This document shows positions 15,414 to 24,250 of a stretch of DNA of 64,000 nucleotides, one piece after another. Origin of the DNA: JAXJSP01 sp036310005 (GTDB taxonomy: Bacteria > Bacillota > Clostridia > Oscillospirales > Acutalibacteraceae); assembly GCA_036310005.1 (NCBI GenBank), contig JAXJSP010000050.1:1-64000 (forward strand). Direction: 5' to 3'. The notes under the pieces are model-generated. The model saw nothing but the letters and a program-made list of their open reading frames with translations. It did no database searches and was not told where the DNA came from. The first letter of the stretch is position 1, and every line of letters begins with the position of its first letter. The translations under genes were made by a program, and so were the position numbers.

Positions 15414-16826
15414 ATGGAAAAATTAACTGCCCTGAAACTTGCTCAAAAAATTAAAAACGCAAGCATAACATCTAAATCAGCAACCGAGTTTTCGTATTCA
15501 AAAGCAAAAGAAAATAAATATAATGCGTTTACAGGACTTAATGAAAATGCAATAAAACAAGCCAAAGATTTTGACAAAAAGCAAAATTTCAATTCTCTTT
15601 TGTCCGGAGTGCCTATAAGCATAAAAGATAATATCTGTACAAAAGGTATTACTACAACAGCGGCATCAAATATAATAAAAGACTTTGTGCCGACGTATAA
15701 CGCAACTGTTATTGATAAATTGATATCGTCAGGTATGATAATTACCGCAAAGAATAATATGGATGAGTTTGCTATGGGCTCTACAAATGAAACTTCCGCT
15801 TTCGGCCCTGTCTTAAACCCGCATAATGAATCTTGTGTTGCAGGAGGCTCATCGGGAGGCAGCGCCGCCACAGTCAGCGCCGGGATGAGTTTTTGCGCGC
15901 TCGGAAGCGACACGGGAGGCTCCGTAAGACTGCCGGCATCATATTGCGGCGTAGTCGGTTTTAAACCGACTTACGGTGCGGTATCACGTTTCGGGCTTAT
16001 TGCATTTGCTTCATCATTAGACCAAATCGGCACTCTTACAAAAACCGTAAAAGACACAGCGGCGCTTTTTGATATCATAAAAGGCAAGGACGAAAAAGAT
16101 GCTACAAGCGTTGATTTTACTAAAAGCGCAGTCGATAATTTGGGCAAGCCCGTAAAAGGCAAAAAAATAGGAATAATCAAAGAATTTTTAGATGAAAAAA
16201 CAGTAAGTGAGGATGTAATTTCGGCTGTTAAAAACGCAGTCAGCGTTTTAAAAGAACAGGGCGCACAAGTCGAATATACAAACTTGCCTTATACTGATTT
16301 GACTGTTCCTGTTTATTATATAATAACTTCGGCAGAGGCAAGTTCAAACCTTGCCCGCTTTGACTCGGTGCGTTACGGTGTAAGAAAGCACAGCGGCGAT
16401 ACCGATTCAATTTACCGTGATTCACGCTCGTCAGGTTTCGGCGACGAAGTAAAAAAGAGAATAATACTCGGCACTTATGTCTTATCTTCGGGCTTTTATG
16501 ATGCTTATTACTTAAAAGCATTGAAAGTGCGCCGACTGATAAAGACAAGTTATACGCAACTTTTTAAAAAATATGATGCGCTTATTTGTCCTACCGCGCC
16601 CACTACCGCGCCGCCGCTTAATAATATGAAAAATATTGATAAAGCCGATATTTTTACAGCGGGTGTGAATTTAGCGGGACTGCCTGCTATAAGCGTTCCG
16701 TTCGGTAAAGACAGATATAATATGCCGATAGGTGTGCAGATTATTGCCGATTCGTTTTGTGATTGCGAATGTCTGAGTATTGCCGACACTCTGCAAGAAC
16801 ACTCAGGAGGCAGTTATGAATTATAA
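15414..16826 (+). CDS. gatA: Asp/Glu-tRNA amidotransferase subunit GatA
   Basis: Glutaminase subunit that releases ammonia for conversion of Asp-tRNA(Asn) or Glu-tRNA(Gln). 470 residues with the amidase signature: catalytic Lys71 (PISIKDNI), cis-Ser146 in GGSSGGSAA and nucleophile Ser170 in GSDTGGSVRLPA, with the same spacing as in known GatA. It follows gatC by 3 bp with a poor SD, so it probably depends on coupling, and overlaps gatB by 11 bp. Confidence 0.95.
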   Translation: MEKLTALKLAQKIKNASITSKSATEFSYSKAKENKYNAFTGLNENAIKQAKDFDKKQNFNSLLSGVPISIKDNICTKGITTTAASNIIKDFVPTYNATVIDKLISSGMIITAKNNMDEFAMGSTNETSAFGPVLNPHNESCVAGGSSGGSAATVSAGMSFCALGSDTGGSVRLPASYCGVVGFKPTYGAVSRFGLIAFASSLDQIGTLTKTVKDTAALFDIIKGKDEKDATSVDFTKSAVDNLGKPVKGKKIGIIKEFLDEKTVSEDVISAVKNAVSVLKEQGAQVEYTNLPYTDLTVPVYYIITSAEASSNLARFDSVRYGVRKHSGDTDSIYRDSRSSGFGDEVKKRIILGTYVLSSGFYDAYYLKALKVRRLIKTSYTQLFKKYDALICPTAPTTAPPLNNMKNIDKADIFTAGVNLAGLPAISVPFGKDRYNMPIGVQIIADSFCDCECLSIADTLQEHSGGSYEL

Positions 16827-18225
16827 ATGCGTAATAGGACTTGAAGTTCATGTTGAACTTTTAACCGAATCAAAAATGTTTTGCTCTTGCAAAACAAAAT
16901 TCGGCGAAAAAGAAAATACACAGTGTTGTCCGGTTTGTACGGGTATGCCGGGTGCCTTGCCGACACTTAATAAACAAGCGGTAAAACTCGGCATAAAAAC
17001 AGCAAAAGCACTTAACTGCAAGATTTCAAGAAAAATTCTGTTTGATCGAAAAAACTATTTTTATCCCGACTTGCCGAAAGCATATCAGATTTCGCAGTTT
17101 TATACACCTTTGGGTTATGACGGTTTTGTCATGACAGACGACAAGAAAATTAATATCAAAGAAATGCATTTAGAAGAAGATGCGGGGAAACTGATACACA
17201 GCGGAGAAAAAAGCTATATTGATTTTAACCGCTGCTCGGTACCGTTAGTCGAAATAGTGACTCAGCCCGATTTTGAAAACGCAAATCAGGTAATAGCATT
17301 TTTGCAAAAAATCAAAAGAGATTTTGAGTATCTTGATGTGTCCGACTGCAAAATGCAGGAGGGCTCAATGAGGGTGGATGTCAATTTATCACTTGAAAAA
17401 GACGGTGTTACGGGAAACAGAACGGAAACCAAAAACTTAAATTCCTTTAAAACAATAGAAAAGGTAATTGAACTTGAAATCAAGCGGCAAAGTGAAATTT
17501 TAGACAAAGGCGGAAAAGTCTTACAGCAGACTTTAAGGTTTGATGAAACAGAGCAAAGCGTTTACCCGATGCGCGAAAAAGAAAATGTCAACGATTACAG
17601 ATATTTTCCCGATCCCGATTTGCCTGTTATCGTAATAACCGATGAGGAAATTGACGAAATTGTCAGGTCTTTTCCGATGCTTGCCGACCAAAGAGAGAAA
17701 AAATACATAAACGATTTTAATCTTACAAAACAAGACGCGTCTTGCCTGACACAAAGTAAAATAATTGCCGATTTGTTTGACTATACACAAAAAATATGTA
17801 ATAATGCATTAGAGGTTAAAAAATGGATTTTAGGGCCGCTACTTGAATGTGTAAACGATAAGGGAATTTTAACAGAAAATATTAAAATCACACCGTATCA
17901 ATTAAGCAAAATCATAAATCTTGTTTTGGAAGGTAAGATTTCAAGACAAAGCGCAAAACTTGTATTGTCAAACTGCATTGAAAATGAAAATTTTGATATA
18001 GAGAGTTTTATTTTAAATGATAATTTAATCTTAATTGATGAGAGCGATGTTATTGAAAATGCAGTAAAGCAAGTAATAGAGCAAAACAAAAAGGCGGTCA
18101 GTCAGTATAAACAGGGCGAAAATAAAGTCTTTACTTTTTTGGTGGGACAATGTATGAAAAAACTTAAAGGAAACGGTAAAGCACAAACCGTAAACAAAAT
18201 ATTAAAAGAATATTTATCAAAATAA
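16816..18225 (+). CDS. gatB: Asp/Glu-tRNA amidotransferase subunit GatB
   Basis: Kinase/transamidase subunit that binds the mischarged tRNA. About 469 residues: the YKCVIGLEVHVELLTESKMF opening, a Zn site CSCKTKF...CCPVC, LNRKNYFYPDLPKAYQ-type core (here FDRKNYFYPDLPKAYQISQ), the EDAGK loop, and a C-terminal helical YqeY-like tail domain. I chose ATG 16816, which has AGGAGG at 16805-16810 inside the gatA end, over an in-frame TTG further upstream. Confidence 0.95.
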   Translation: MNYKCVIGLEVHVELLTESKMFCSCKTKFGEKENTQCCPVCTGMPGALPTLNKQAVKLGIKTAKALNCKISRKILFDRKNYFYPDLPKAYQISQFYTPLGYDGFVMTDDKKINIKEMHLEEDAGKLIHSGEKSYIDFNRCSVPLVEIVTQPDFENANQVIAFLQKIKRDFEYLDVSDCKMQEGSMRVDVNLSLEKDGVTGNRTETKNLNSFKTIEKVIELEIKRQSEILDKGGKVLQQTLRFDETEQSVYPMREKENVNDYRYFPDPDLPVIVITDEEIDEIVRSFPMLADQREKKYINDFNLTKQDASCLTQSKIIADLFDYTQKICNNALEVKKWILGPLLECVNDKGILTENIKITPYQLSKIINLVLEGKISRQSAKLVLSNCIENENFDIESFILNDNLILIDESDVIENAVKQVIEQNKKAVSQYKQGENKVFTFLVGQCMKKLKGNGKAQTVNKILKEYLSK

Positions 18226-18237
18226 AGGAGTAAGATT

Positions 18238-19620
18238 ATGGAATTTCTAAATTATGAAAAGAAAACAGACACAACCGATATTGATTATATTATCGACAGA
18301 TTTAAAAAAGGCGAAATCAAAGACGGTGAAAAAGTCAGACTTAAAGGCACAATTCACAGAATAAGAGAAATGAGCGGCTTTGCCTTTGTTATCATCAGAA
18401 CTGCAAGAAAAGTCTTTCAATGCGTATGGGAGGAAGGAAAAACCTCTTTGTCTGTTGAGCAGTTTCGAGATTTCTCGGTGGAAGAATGTGTAATTATCGA
18501 CGGAAATATAATTTTTGAAGAAAGAAGCCGCTTAGGTTTTGATATCCGCATTGATAAAATGGAGCGTATTTCCGGCAAAGCAGAAGTGCCGCCCGTTGAA
18601 ATCAGCAACGATAAAAAAATTGAAAAACTTAATTTAAACACCTTGCTCGATAACAGAATTATCTCACTGCGCAACCCCAAAATGAGAGCAATTTTAAAAA
18701 TTGCCGACGGTGTTATGTACGCATTCCGTACATTTTTAAGAGAAGAAGGCTTTACTGAATTTGTACCGCCTAAGATGGTACAGTCGGGTGCCGAAGGCGG
18801 CGCCGATATGTTTAAAGTAGATTATTTCGGACAGGATGCTTACTTAAATCAGTCGCCGCAGATGTACAAGCAGATTATGGTCGGCGTTTTCCAGAAAGTA
18901 TTTACCGTAGGCCCTGTTTTCAGAGCGGAAAAATATTCTACTAACCGCCATATAAACGAGTTTCAAGGTCTTGACTTGGAAATGGGCTTTATTGATTCTT
19001 TTGAGGACTTAATGGAACTTGAAGCGAGAATGTTTAAGTATATGTTCAAGGTCTTAAACGAGGAATACAAGACAGAACTTGAAATGTTTTTGGGCAAAGA
19101 TGCTGTTTTGCCCGAACTTGATAAATTCCCGAAAATTACATTCACGGATGCAAAAAAACTGTTTGCCGATGCACATAAGGGCCCTTACGGTGAAAATGCG
19201 CTAAAAGAGCCCGACTTTGCGCCAGATGAAGAAAAATGGCTTGGCGAATATTTCCTTAAAGAATATAATTCACCCATTGTTTTTATTACGCATTATCCGT
19301 CGGTAAAACGCCCGTTTTATGCGCTCGATGACCCCGAAAACCCTGAATATACTCTCTCGTTTGATATGCTCTTGAACGGTCTTGAGGTAACAACCGGCGG
19401 TCAGCGAATTCACGATTATCAGATGCAGGTCGAAAAAATGAAAGCGCGCGGTATGGATATTGATGAGTTTGAAGACTATCTTACAATGCATAAATACGGT
19501 ATGCCGCCTCACGGTGGAATGGGACTAGGCCTTGAGCGAATCGTGCAAAACATTTTAGGACTTGATACCATTAAAAAAGCAACTGCCTTCCCGCGTGACA
19601 GAGACAGATTGCGCCCATAA
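18238..19620 (+). CDS. aspS: Aspartyl-tRNA synthetase, archaeal type, probably non-discriminating
   Basis: Class II synthetase of 460 residues, the short archaeal/eukaryal AspRS form rather than the ~590-residue bacterial form. It has an N-terminal OB fold (KVRLKGTIHRIREMSGFAFV), motif 2 FRAEKYSTNRHINEFQGLDLE and motif 3 GGMGLGLERIVQNILGL. It follows gatB by 12 bp with AAAGGAG. Placement after gatCAB suggests it also charges tRNA(Asn) with Asp for transamidation. It could be read as AsnRS, but FRAEKYSTNRH and GxGLGLERI fit AspRS2. Non-discrimination is inferred. Confidence 0.88.
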   Translation: MEFLNYEKKTDTTDIDYIIDRFKKGEIKDGEKVRLKGTIHRIREMSGFAFVIIRTARKVFQCVWEEGKTSLSVEQFRDFSVEECVIIDGNIIFEERSRLGFDIRIDKMERISGKAEVPPVEISNDKKIEKLNLNTLLDNRIISLRNPKMRAILKIADGVMYAFRTFLREEGFTEFVPPKMVQSGAEGGADMFKVDYFGQDAYLNQSPQMYKQIMVGVFQKVFTVGPVFRAEKYSTNRHINEFQGLDLEMGFIDSFEDLMELEARMFKYMFKVLNEEYKTELEMFLGKDAVLPELDKFPKITFTDAKKLFADAHKGPYGENALKEPDFAPDEEKWLGEYFLKEYNSPIVFITHYPSVKRPFYALDDPENPEYTLSFDMLLNGLEVTTGGQRIHDYQMQVEKMKARGMDIDEFEDYLTMHKYGMPPHGGMGLGLERIVQNILGLDTIKKATAFPRDRDRLRP

Positions 19621-19660
19621 ATTTAAAAGCGAATAAGTTTCACATCTTCGCTTTTTAAAT
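19621..19660 (+). terminator. Hairpin after aspS, possible terminator
   Basis: ATTTAAAAGCGAA (19621-19633) pairs with TTCGCTTTTTAAAT (19647-19660) with one bulge. The T run is within the stem and no T tract follows, so termination strength is uncertain. Confidence 0.5.
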
Positions 19661-19688
19661 TGACAACGCGCGTGTAATATGCTAAAAT
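19660..19688 (+). promoter_or_regulatory. Promoter of the hyd maturation operon
   Basis: TTGACA (19660-19665), 17-nt spacer, TAAAAT (19683-19688). It opens a leader of about 160 nt before the first gene. Confidence 0.8.
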
Positions 19689-19774
19689 AATCAGGCGATG
19701 ATGTGCGAGATTTTTCTTTCACAAAATCTGAATTAATTTATAAAAAACCAAAAATTCTGACCTTAAATTTTATT

Positions 19775-19840
19775 GAAAGGAAAGATATGGAAAAATAAAC
19801 AAAACCCGTATCTTTTCTTTAAGATGCGGTTTTTTATTTT
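19775..19840 (+). promoter_or_regulatory. Candidate transcription attenuator with a three-codon leader ORF
   Basis: Strand A (19776-19790) pairs with strand B (19806-19820) over 15 continuous pairs, two of them G-U. Strand B also pairs with strand C (AAGATGCGG, 19821-19829) to form a terminator followed by TTTTTTATTTT. A contains AAGGA and ATG of a mini ORF, ATG GAA AAA TAA (19787-19798). A:B and B:C are mutually exclusive. Upstream, AGATTTT (19708-19714) and AAAATCT (19723-19729) form another small stem. The signal sensed is unknown. Confidence 0.7.
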
Positions 19841-19852
19841 AGGAGGATAAAA

Positions 19853-20098
19853 ATGCAGACAAGAGTTGCAGTAATTGCCATAATGGTAGAAGATCAAAAT
19901 TCAGTATCTTTACTTCAAAACTTATTAAGTGAATGTGCCGAGTATATAATAGGCAGAATGGGTATTCCTTATAAGCAGAGAAATGTTAATGTCATTTCGG
20001 TTGTAATAGATGCGCCTGTTGATAAAATAAACACACTCACAGGTAAAATCGGAAAGTTGGACGGTGTAAATGCAAAAACAGTATTCTCAAATGTTTAG
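19853..20098 (+). CDS. TM1266-like putative iron-only hydrogenase system regulator
   Basis: 81-residue ACT-like protein: TRVAVIAIMVEDQNSVSLLQ, YIIGRMGIPYKQRNVNVISVV, then a short KLDGVNAKTVF ending. This is the pattern of the small proteins (TIGR03959 type) encoded with hydE, hydF and hydG. The fold resembles NikR and ACT ligand-binding domains without a DNA-binding part. SD AGGAGG lies just after the leader terminator. It overlaps hydE, so the two are coupled. Its regulatory role is a family label, not shown here. Confidence 0.85.
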   Translation: MQTRVAVIAIMVEDQNSVSLLQNLLSECAEYIIGRMGIPYKQRNVNVISVVIDAPVDKINTLTGKIGKLDGVNAKTVFSNV

Positions 20099-21137
20099 CA
20101 TTATTGATAAATTAGAAAAAGAGCGTTTTTTAAGTGATGATGAATTTAAACTTTTAATTGAAAACACCGATAAAACAGTTGATGAGTATTTATATGAAAA
20201 AGCCGACAATATCAGACGGAAAGTTTACTCAAACAAGGTCTATATAAGAGGACTTATCGAAATTTCGAACTTTTGTAAAAACGATTGTTATTACTGCGGT
20301 ATCAGATGCTCGAATAAAAAAGCCGACAGATACAGACTTAATAAAGACGATATTTTACAGTGTGCAAATCAAGGATATCAACTCGGTTTTCGCACTTTCG
20401 TTTTACAAGGCGGCGAAGATGCCTACTACACAGACGATGTGCTTTGCGATATTATAAAAACGCTTAAAGAAAAATATCCCGACTGCGCGGTAACATTGTC
20501 ATTGGGCGAAAGGCAAAAGGACAGTTATCAAAAACTCTTTAACGCAGGCGCAGACAGGTATTTACTGCGCCATGAAACTGCCGACAGCGAGCATTACTCA
20601 AAACTTCATCCCGAAAAACTGTCTTTAAAAAACAGGATGGAATGTTTGTATAATTTAAAGCAAATAGGTTTTCAGACAGGCTGCGGTTTTATGGTCGGCT
20701 CTCCGTATCAGACAACAAAGCAGATTATTGAAGATTTGAAATTTATTAAAGAGTTTGAGCCGCAAATGTGCGGAATAGGTCCGTTTATACCGCATAAAGA
20801 TACACCGTTTAAAGATTTTAAACAGGGCAGTTTAGATTTAACTTTAAGACTTTTATCAATAGTAAGACTTATGCTGCCGAATGTTTTATTACCCGCTACT
20901 ACCGCGCTGGGCACAATAGATAAATCGGGCAGGGAAAAAGGAATAAAAGCAGGCGCGAATGTCGTTATGCCGAATTTATCGCCCATAAGTGTCAGAAAAA
21001 AATATATGCTTTATGACAATAAAATTTCAACAGGCGATGAAGCGGCGGAAAGCAAGGCAAATCTTGAAAAATCAATGAAAAACATAGGTTATGAAATCGA
21101 AATCTCACGAGGAGATTTTTTAAGTAAGGAGATATAA
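20091..21137 (+). CDS. hydE: [FeFe]-hydrogenase H-cluster radical SAM maturase HydE
   Basis: Radical SAM enzyme acting in assembly of the H-cluster diiron subsite. The [4Fe-4S] site is C62xxxC66xxC69 (FCKNDCYYCG). TIM-barrel segments such as GFRTFVLQGGEDAYYTDD and GADRYLLRHETADSEHYSKL match HydE. I chose ATG 20091, inside the preceding stop region and aligned with known N-termini (MFSIIDKLEKERFL). ATG 20070 is an alternative adding seven residues. hydG follows by one base. Confidence 0.93.
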   Translation: MFSIIDKLEKERFLSDDEFKLLIENTDKTVDEYLYEKADNIRRKVYSNKVYIRGLIEISNFCKNDCYYCGIRCSNKKADRYRLNKDDILQCANQGYQLGFRTFVLQGGEDAYYTDDVLCDIIKTLKEKYPDCAVTLSLGERQKDSYQKLFNAGADRYLLRHETADSEHYSKLHPEKLSLKNRMECLYNLKQIGFQTGCGFMVGSPYQTTKQIIEDLKFIKEFEPQMCGIGPFIPHKDTPFKDFKQGSLDLTLRLLSIVRLMLPNVLLPATTALGTIDKSGREKGIKAGANVVMPNLSPISVRKKYMLYDNKISTGDEAAESKANLEKSMKNIGYEIEISRGDFLSKEI

Positions 21138-21138
21138 A

Positions 21139-22578
21139 ATGTATAATAAAAATTCGCTTAAAGCAGAAGAATTTATAAACCATGAGGAAATTTTGGATAC
21201 TCTGAAATATGCAGAAGAAAACAAGAACAATTTAGAACTTATAAATTCTATTTTGGATAAAGCGCGTCCTCAGAAAAAAGAAAACGGTACTTTTTGTCAG
21301 GGCTTAACTCACAGAGAAGCGAGTGTGCTGCTCGCTTGCGATAATGAGGAAATAACAGAAAAAATCTACGCTCTTGCAAAAGAAATCAAACAGGCGTTTT
21401 ACGGTAACAGAATAGTAATGTTCGCTCCTCTTTATCTGTCAAATTATTGCGTCAACGGATGTACTTACTGTCCTTACCATGTAACAAACAAACAAATTCC
21501 GAGAAAAAAATTAACTCAGGAAGAAATTAAAAACGAGGTTATCGCACTTCAGGATATGGGACATAAGAGATTAGCACTTGAAGCAGGCGAGGACCCGGTG
21601 CATAATACAATGGACTATTACCTTGAATGTATTAAAACTATTTATTCAATCAAACACAAAAACGGTGCCATAAGACGAGTTAATATTAATATCGCCGCTA
21701 CAACAGTCGAAAATTATAAAAAGTTAAAAGAGGCAGGAATCGGCACCTATATTTTATTCCAGGAAACTTACCACAAAGAATCTTACTTAAAACTTCATCC
21801 GACCGGACCAAAACACGATTATGATTATCATACAGAGGCTATGGACAGAGCGATGCAAGGCGGCATTGACGATGTCGGACTCGGTGTGCTTTTCGGACTT
21901 GATAAGTATAAATACGAGTTTGCGGGACTTTTAATGCACGCAGAACATTTAGAAGCAGTGTACGGAGTCGGACCGCATACCATTTCGGTACCGAGATTAA
22001 AAAGAGCATCGGATATTGACCCTTCAAAATTCGATAACGGTATATCCGATGATATCTTTGCTAAACTTTGCGCGCTTATAAGAATTTCAGTACCTTATAC
22101 AGGTATGATTATTTCTACAAGAGAGTCACAGGCGGTAAGAGAAAAGGTAATCAGACTCGGCGTATCCCAAATTTCGGGTGCGTCAAGAACATCAGTCGGC
22201 GGATATGCACAGGATATACGCCCGACTGATACCGAGCAGTTTGATGTGTCGGACCAGAGAACATTGGACGAAGTCGTAAAATGGCTGATGGAACTCGGTT
22301 ATATACCGTCATTTTGTACTGCTTGCTATCGCGAAGGCAGAACAGGTGACAGATTTATGTCACTTTGCAAATCGGGACAGATTCAAAATTGCTGCCACCC
22401 GAACGCACTTATGACCTTAAAAGAATTTTTAATGGACTATGCAAGTGAAGATACAAAAATCATAGGCGAAAAATTAATAAAAGCAGAACTTGAAAACATA
22501 CCAAAAGAAAAAGTTAAAGAAATTTGCAAGGAGAATTTGGAGAAAATTCAAAACGGTATAAGAGATTTCAGATTTTAA
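21139..22578 (+). CDS. hydG: [FeFe]-hydrogenase H-cluster radical SAM maturase HydG
   Basis: Cleaves tyrosine to supply the CO and CN ligands of the H-cluster. 479 residues, ThiH-like. The radical SAM site is C104xxxC108xxC111 (YCVNGCTYCPYH). The C-terminal auxiliary cluster region FCTACYREGRTGDRFM...CHPNALMTLKEFLMDY is intact, which separates HydG from ThiH. SD AAGGAG precedes the ATG. Second radical SAM gene in a hydE-hydG-hydF unit. Confidence 0.95.
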   Translation: MYNKNSLKAEEFINHEEILDTLKYAEENKNNLELINSILDKARPQKKENGTFCQGLTHREASVLLACDNEEITEKIYALAKEIKQAFYGNRIVMFAPLYLSNYCVNGCTYCPYHVTNKQIPRKKLTQEEIKNEVIALQDMGHKRLALEAGEDPVHNTMDYYLECIKTIYSIKHKNGAIRRVNINIAATTVENYKKLKEAGIGTYILFQETYHKESYLKLHPTGPKHDYDYHTEAMDRAMQGGIDDVGLGVLFGLDKYKYEFAGLLMHAEHLEAVYGVGPHTISVPRLKRASDIDPSKFDNGISDDIFAKLCALIRISVPYTGMIISTRESQAVREKVIRLGVSQISGASRTSVGGYAQDIRPTDTEQFDVSDQRTLDEVVKWLMELGYIPSFCTACYREGRTGDRFMSLCKSGQIQNCCHPNALMTLKEFLMDYASEDTKIIGEKLIKAELENIPKEKVKEICKENLEKIQNGIRDFRF

Positions 22579-22598
22579 TAACAAAGGAGGATAAAACA

Positions 22599-23798
22599 AT
22601 GTCATTAAATTCAACCCCGACAGGCGACAGAATTCATATCGGTTTTTTCGGTAAAAGGAATGCGGGAAAATCTTCCCTGATAAACGCAGTGACAAATCAG
22701 TCGGTAAGTATCGTGTCGGATGTGTCGGGCACAACAACCGACCCTGTGTATAAAACTATGGAGATTTTACCGTTAGGACCTACAGTGATTATTGACACTC
22801 CGGGTATCGACGATGTGGGCGAACTCGGAGAAATGAGGGTAAAAAGGACAAAATCTGTGCTTAATAAAACCGATGTTGCAGTCATAATAGCAGATGCCCG
22901 TGTAGGTATTACAAGCGAGGAAGAAAAATTAATCGAACTTATTAAAGACAAAAATATCAGTTATATTATCGCTTATAATAAGTGCGACTTGCTCGACAAA
23001 GTGCCTGAAAACAAGGACGAAACAGTGTATGTAAGCGCACAAAAAAATATCGGCATAGAGCAGCTCAAAGAAAAAATCGCATCTTTAAATTCAGTTAAAG
23101 AAGAAAAATTTATCGTCTCCGATTTGATTGACGAGAAAGATTTAATCTTACTTGTTGTGCCTATTGATACATCCGCGCCAAAAGGCAGAATTATCTTGCC
23201 GCAAAATCAGACGATAAGAGATATTCTGGATAAAAACGCAGTAAGCATCGTTTGTCAGCCTGAGGAAATTGAATGTGTAATCAATTCTTTGAATAAAAAG
23301 CCGCGCCTTGTTATAACCGACTCACAGGTGTTCGAGGTTGCAGATAAATACACACCCGATGACATTGATTTGACATCTTTTTCAATCTTGATGGCAAGAT
23401 ACAAGGGACTGCTCAATTCTGCGGTACGCGGCGTTAAAGCCATTGAAAACTTAAAAGACAACGATACCGTGCTTATAGCGGAAGGCTGTACTCACCACCG
23501 CCAATGCGAAGACATCGGTACGGTGAAAATACCTGCCTTGCTCAGGAAATATACAGGTAAAAATCTTAATTTTGAAAATGTGTCCGGAAATGAATTTCCG
23601 GAGGATATTGAAAAATATTCGCTTATAGTTCATTGTGGCGGCTGTATGTTAAGCGAGAGAGAAGTAAAATACAGAGTAAAATGCGCAGAAGATAAGAATG
23701 TACCTATTACTAATTACGGAATTTGCCTCGGCTATTTAAAGGGCGTATTAAAAAGAGGAATAAAAATATTCCCCGACCTTTATAACTACCTTTATTAA
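22599..23798 (+). CDS. hydF: [FeFe]-hydrogenase maturation GTPase HydF
   Basis: Scaffold GTPase that carries the diiron precursor and delivers it to HydA. 399 residues: G1 loop GFFGKRNAGKSS (15-26), switch region SGTTTDPVYK, DTPGIDD, NKCD, then a C-terminal cluster-binding domain with CTHH and IVHCGGCM ligands. I used ATG 22599 behind AAAGGAGG; a longer in-frame ORF reaches back into hydG without an SD. No hydrogenase structural gene is in the window, so the client enzyme is elsewhere. Confidence 0.95.
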   Translation: MSLNSTPTGDRIHIGFFGKRNAGKSSLINAVTNQSVSIVSDVSGTTTDPVYKTMEILPLGPTVIIDTPGIDDVGELGEMRVKRTKSVLNKTDVAVIIADARVGITSEEEKLIELIKDKNISYIIAYNKCDLLDKVPENKDETVYVSAQKNIGIEQLKEKIASLNSVKEEKFIVSDLIDEKDLILLVVPIDTSAPKGRIILPQNQTIRDILDKNAVSIVCQPEEIECVINSLNKKPRLVITDSQVFEVADKYTPDDIDLTSFSILMARYKGLLNSAVRGVKAIENLKDNDTVLIAEGCTHHRQCEDIGTVKIPALLRKYTGKNLNFENVSGNEFPEDIEKYSLIVHCGGCMLSEREVKYRVKCAEDKNVPITNYGICLGYLKGVLKRGIKIFPDLYNYLY

Positions 23799-23808
23799 AG
23801 GAGAGAAT

Positions 23809-24222
23809 ATGAAAATTATTACAACAAATTCTCTTGACGACAACGCAATATTTATAAGACAGAAAGTGTTTGTCGAAGAACAGGGCTTTTTTGATGAATT
23901 TGATGATAATGATAAAAAGGCAACCCATTTTATTGCCTTTGATGACAACGGTAACGCTGTCGGAACCTGCAGAGTCTTTAAATGTGACGACGGGTATATG
24001 TTCGGCAGACTCGCAGTTTTAAAAGAGTACAGAAAAAACAAAATAGGCTCACACCTTATGAGTGAAGTAGAAAAATTTGTTTTGAAAAACAATGGCAAAT
24101 TTATAAAACTCCACTCGCAGATAAGAGCAGTGGAGTTTTATAAAAAAGTCGGATATACCCCTTACGGTGAAATTGAACCCGAAGAAGGGTACCCGCATAT
24201 CTGGATGAAAAAAATGCTGTAA
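23809..24222 (+). CDS. GNAT-family N-acetyltransferase
   Basis: 137 residues with an ElaA/YitI-like start (IRQKVFVEEQGFFDEFDD), the acetyl-CoA loop FGRLAVLKEYRKNKIGSHLM (motif A, RxxxIG) and AVEFYKKVGYTPYGE near the end. Substrate unknown; it could be a small molecule or a protein N-terminus. It follows hydF by 10 bp with AAAGGAG, so it is probably in the same transcript, but a role in hydrogenase assembly is not implied. Ends at a strong terminator. Confidence 0.85.
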   Translation: MKIITTNSLDDNAIFIRQKVFVEEQGFFDEFDDNDKKATHFIAFDDNGNAVGTCRVFKCDDGYMFGRLAVLKEYRKNKIGSHLMSEVEKFVLKNNGKFIKLHSQIRAVEFYKKVGYTPYGEIEPEEGYPHIWMKKML

Positions 24223-24250
24223 AAAACTTTTAGTTTTTTACAGCATTTTT
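24208..24250. terminator. Bidirectional terminator between GNAT and prs
   Basis: AAAATGCTGTAAAAAACT (24211-24228) pairs with its complement (24232-24249), giving A/T tracts on both sides and tail-to-tail genes. Confidence 0.9.

Noticed and set aside
15443..15913. 156-codon open frame on minus
   Set aside because: Antisense to gatA, whose reading is certain from its catalytic motifs.
19690..19840. A known riboswitch class in the hyd leader
   Set aside because: I could not match it to any class I know by conserved core; described as a candidate attenuator only.
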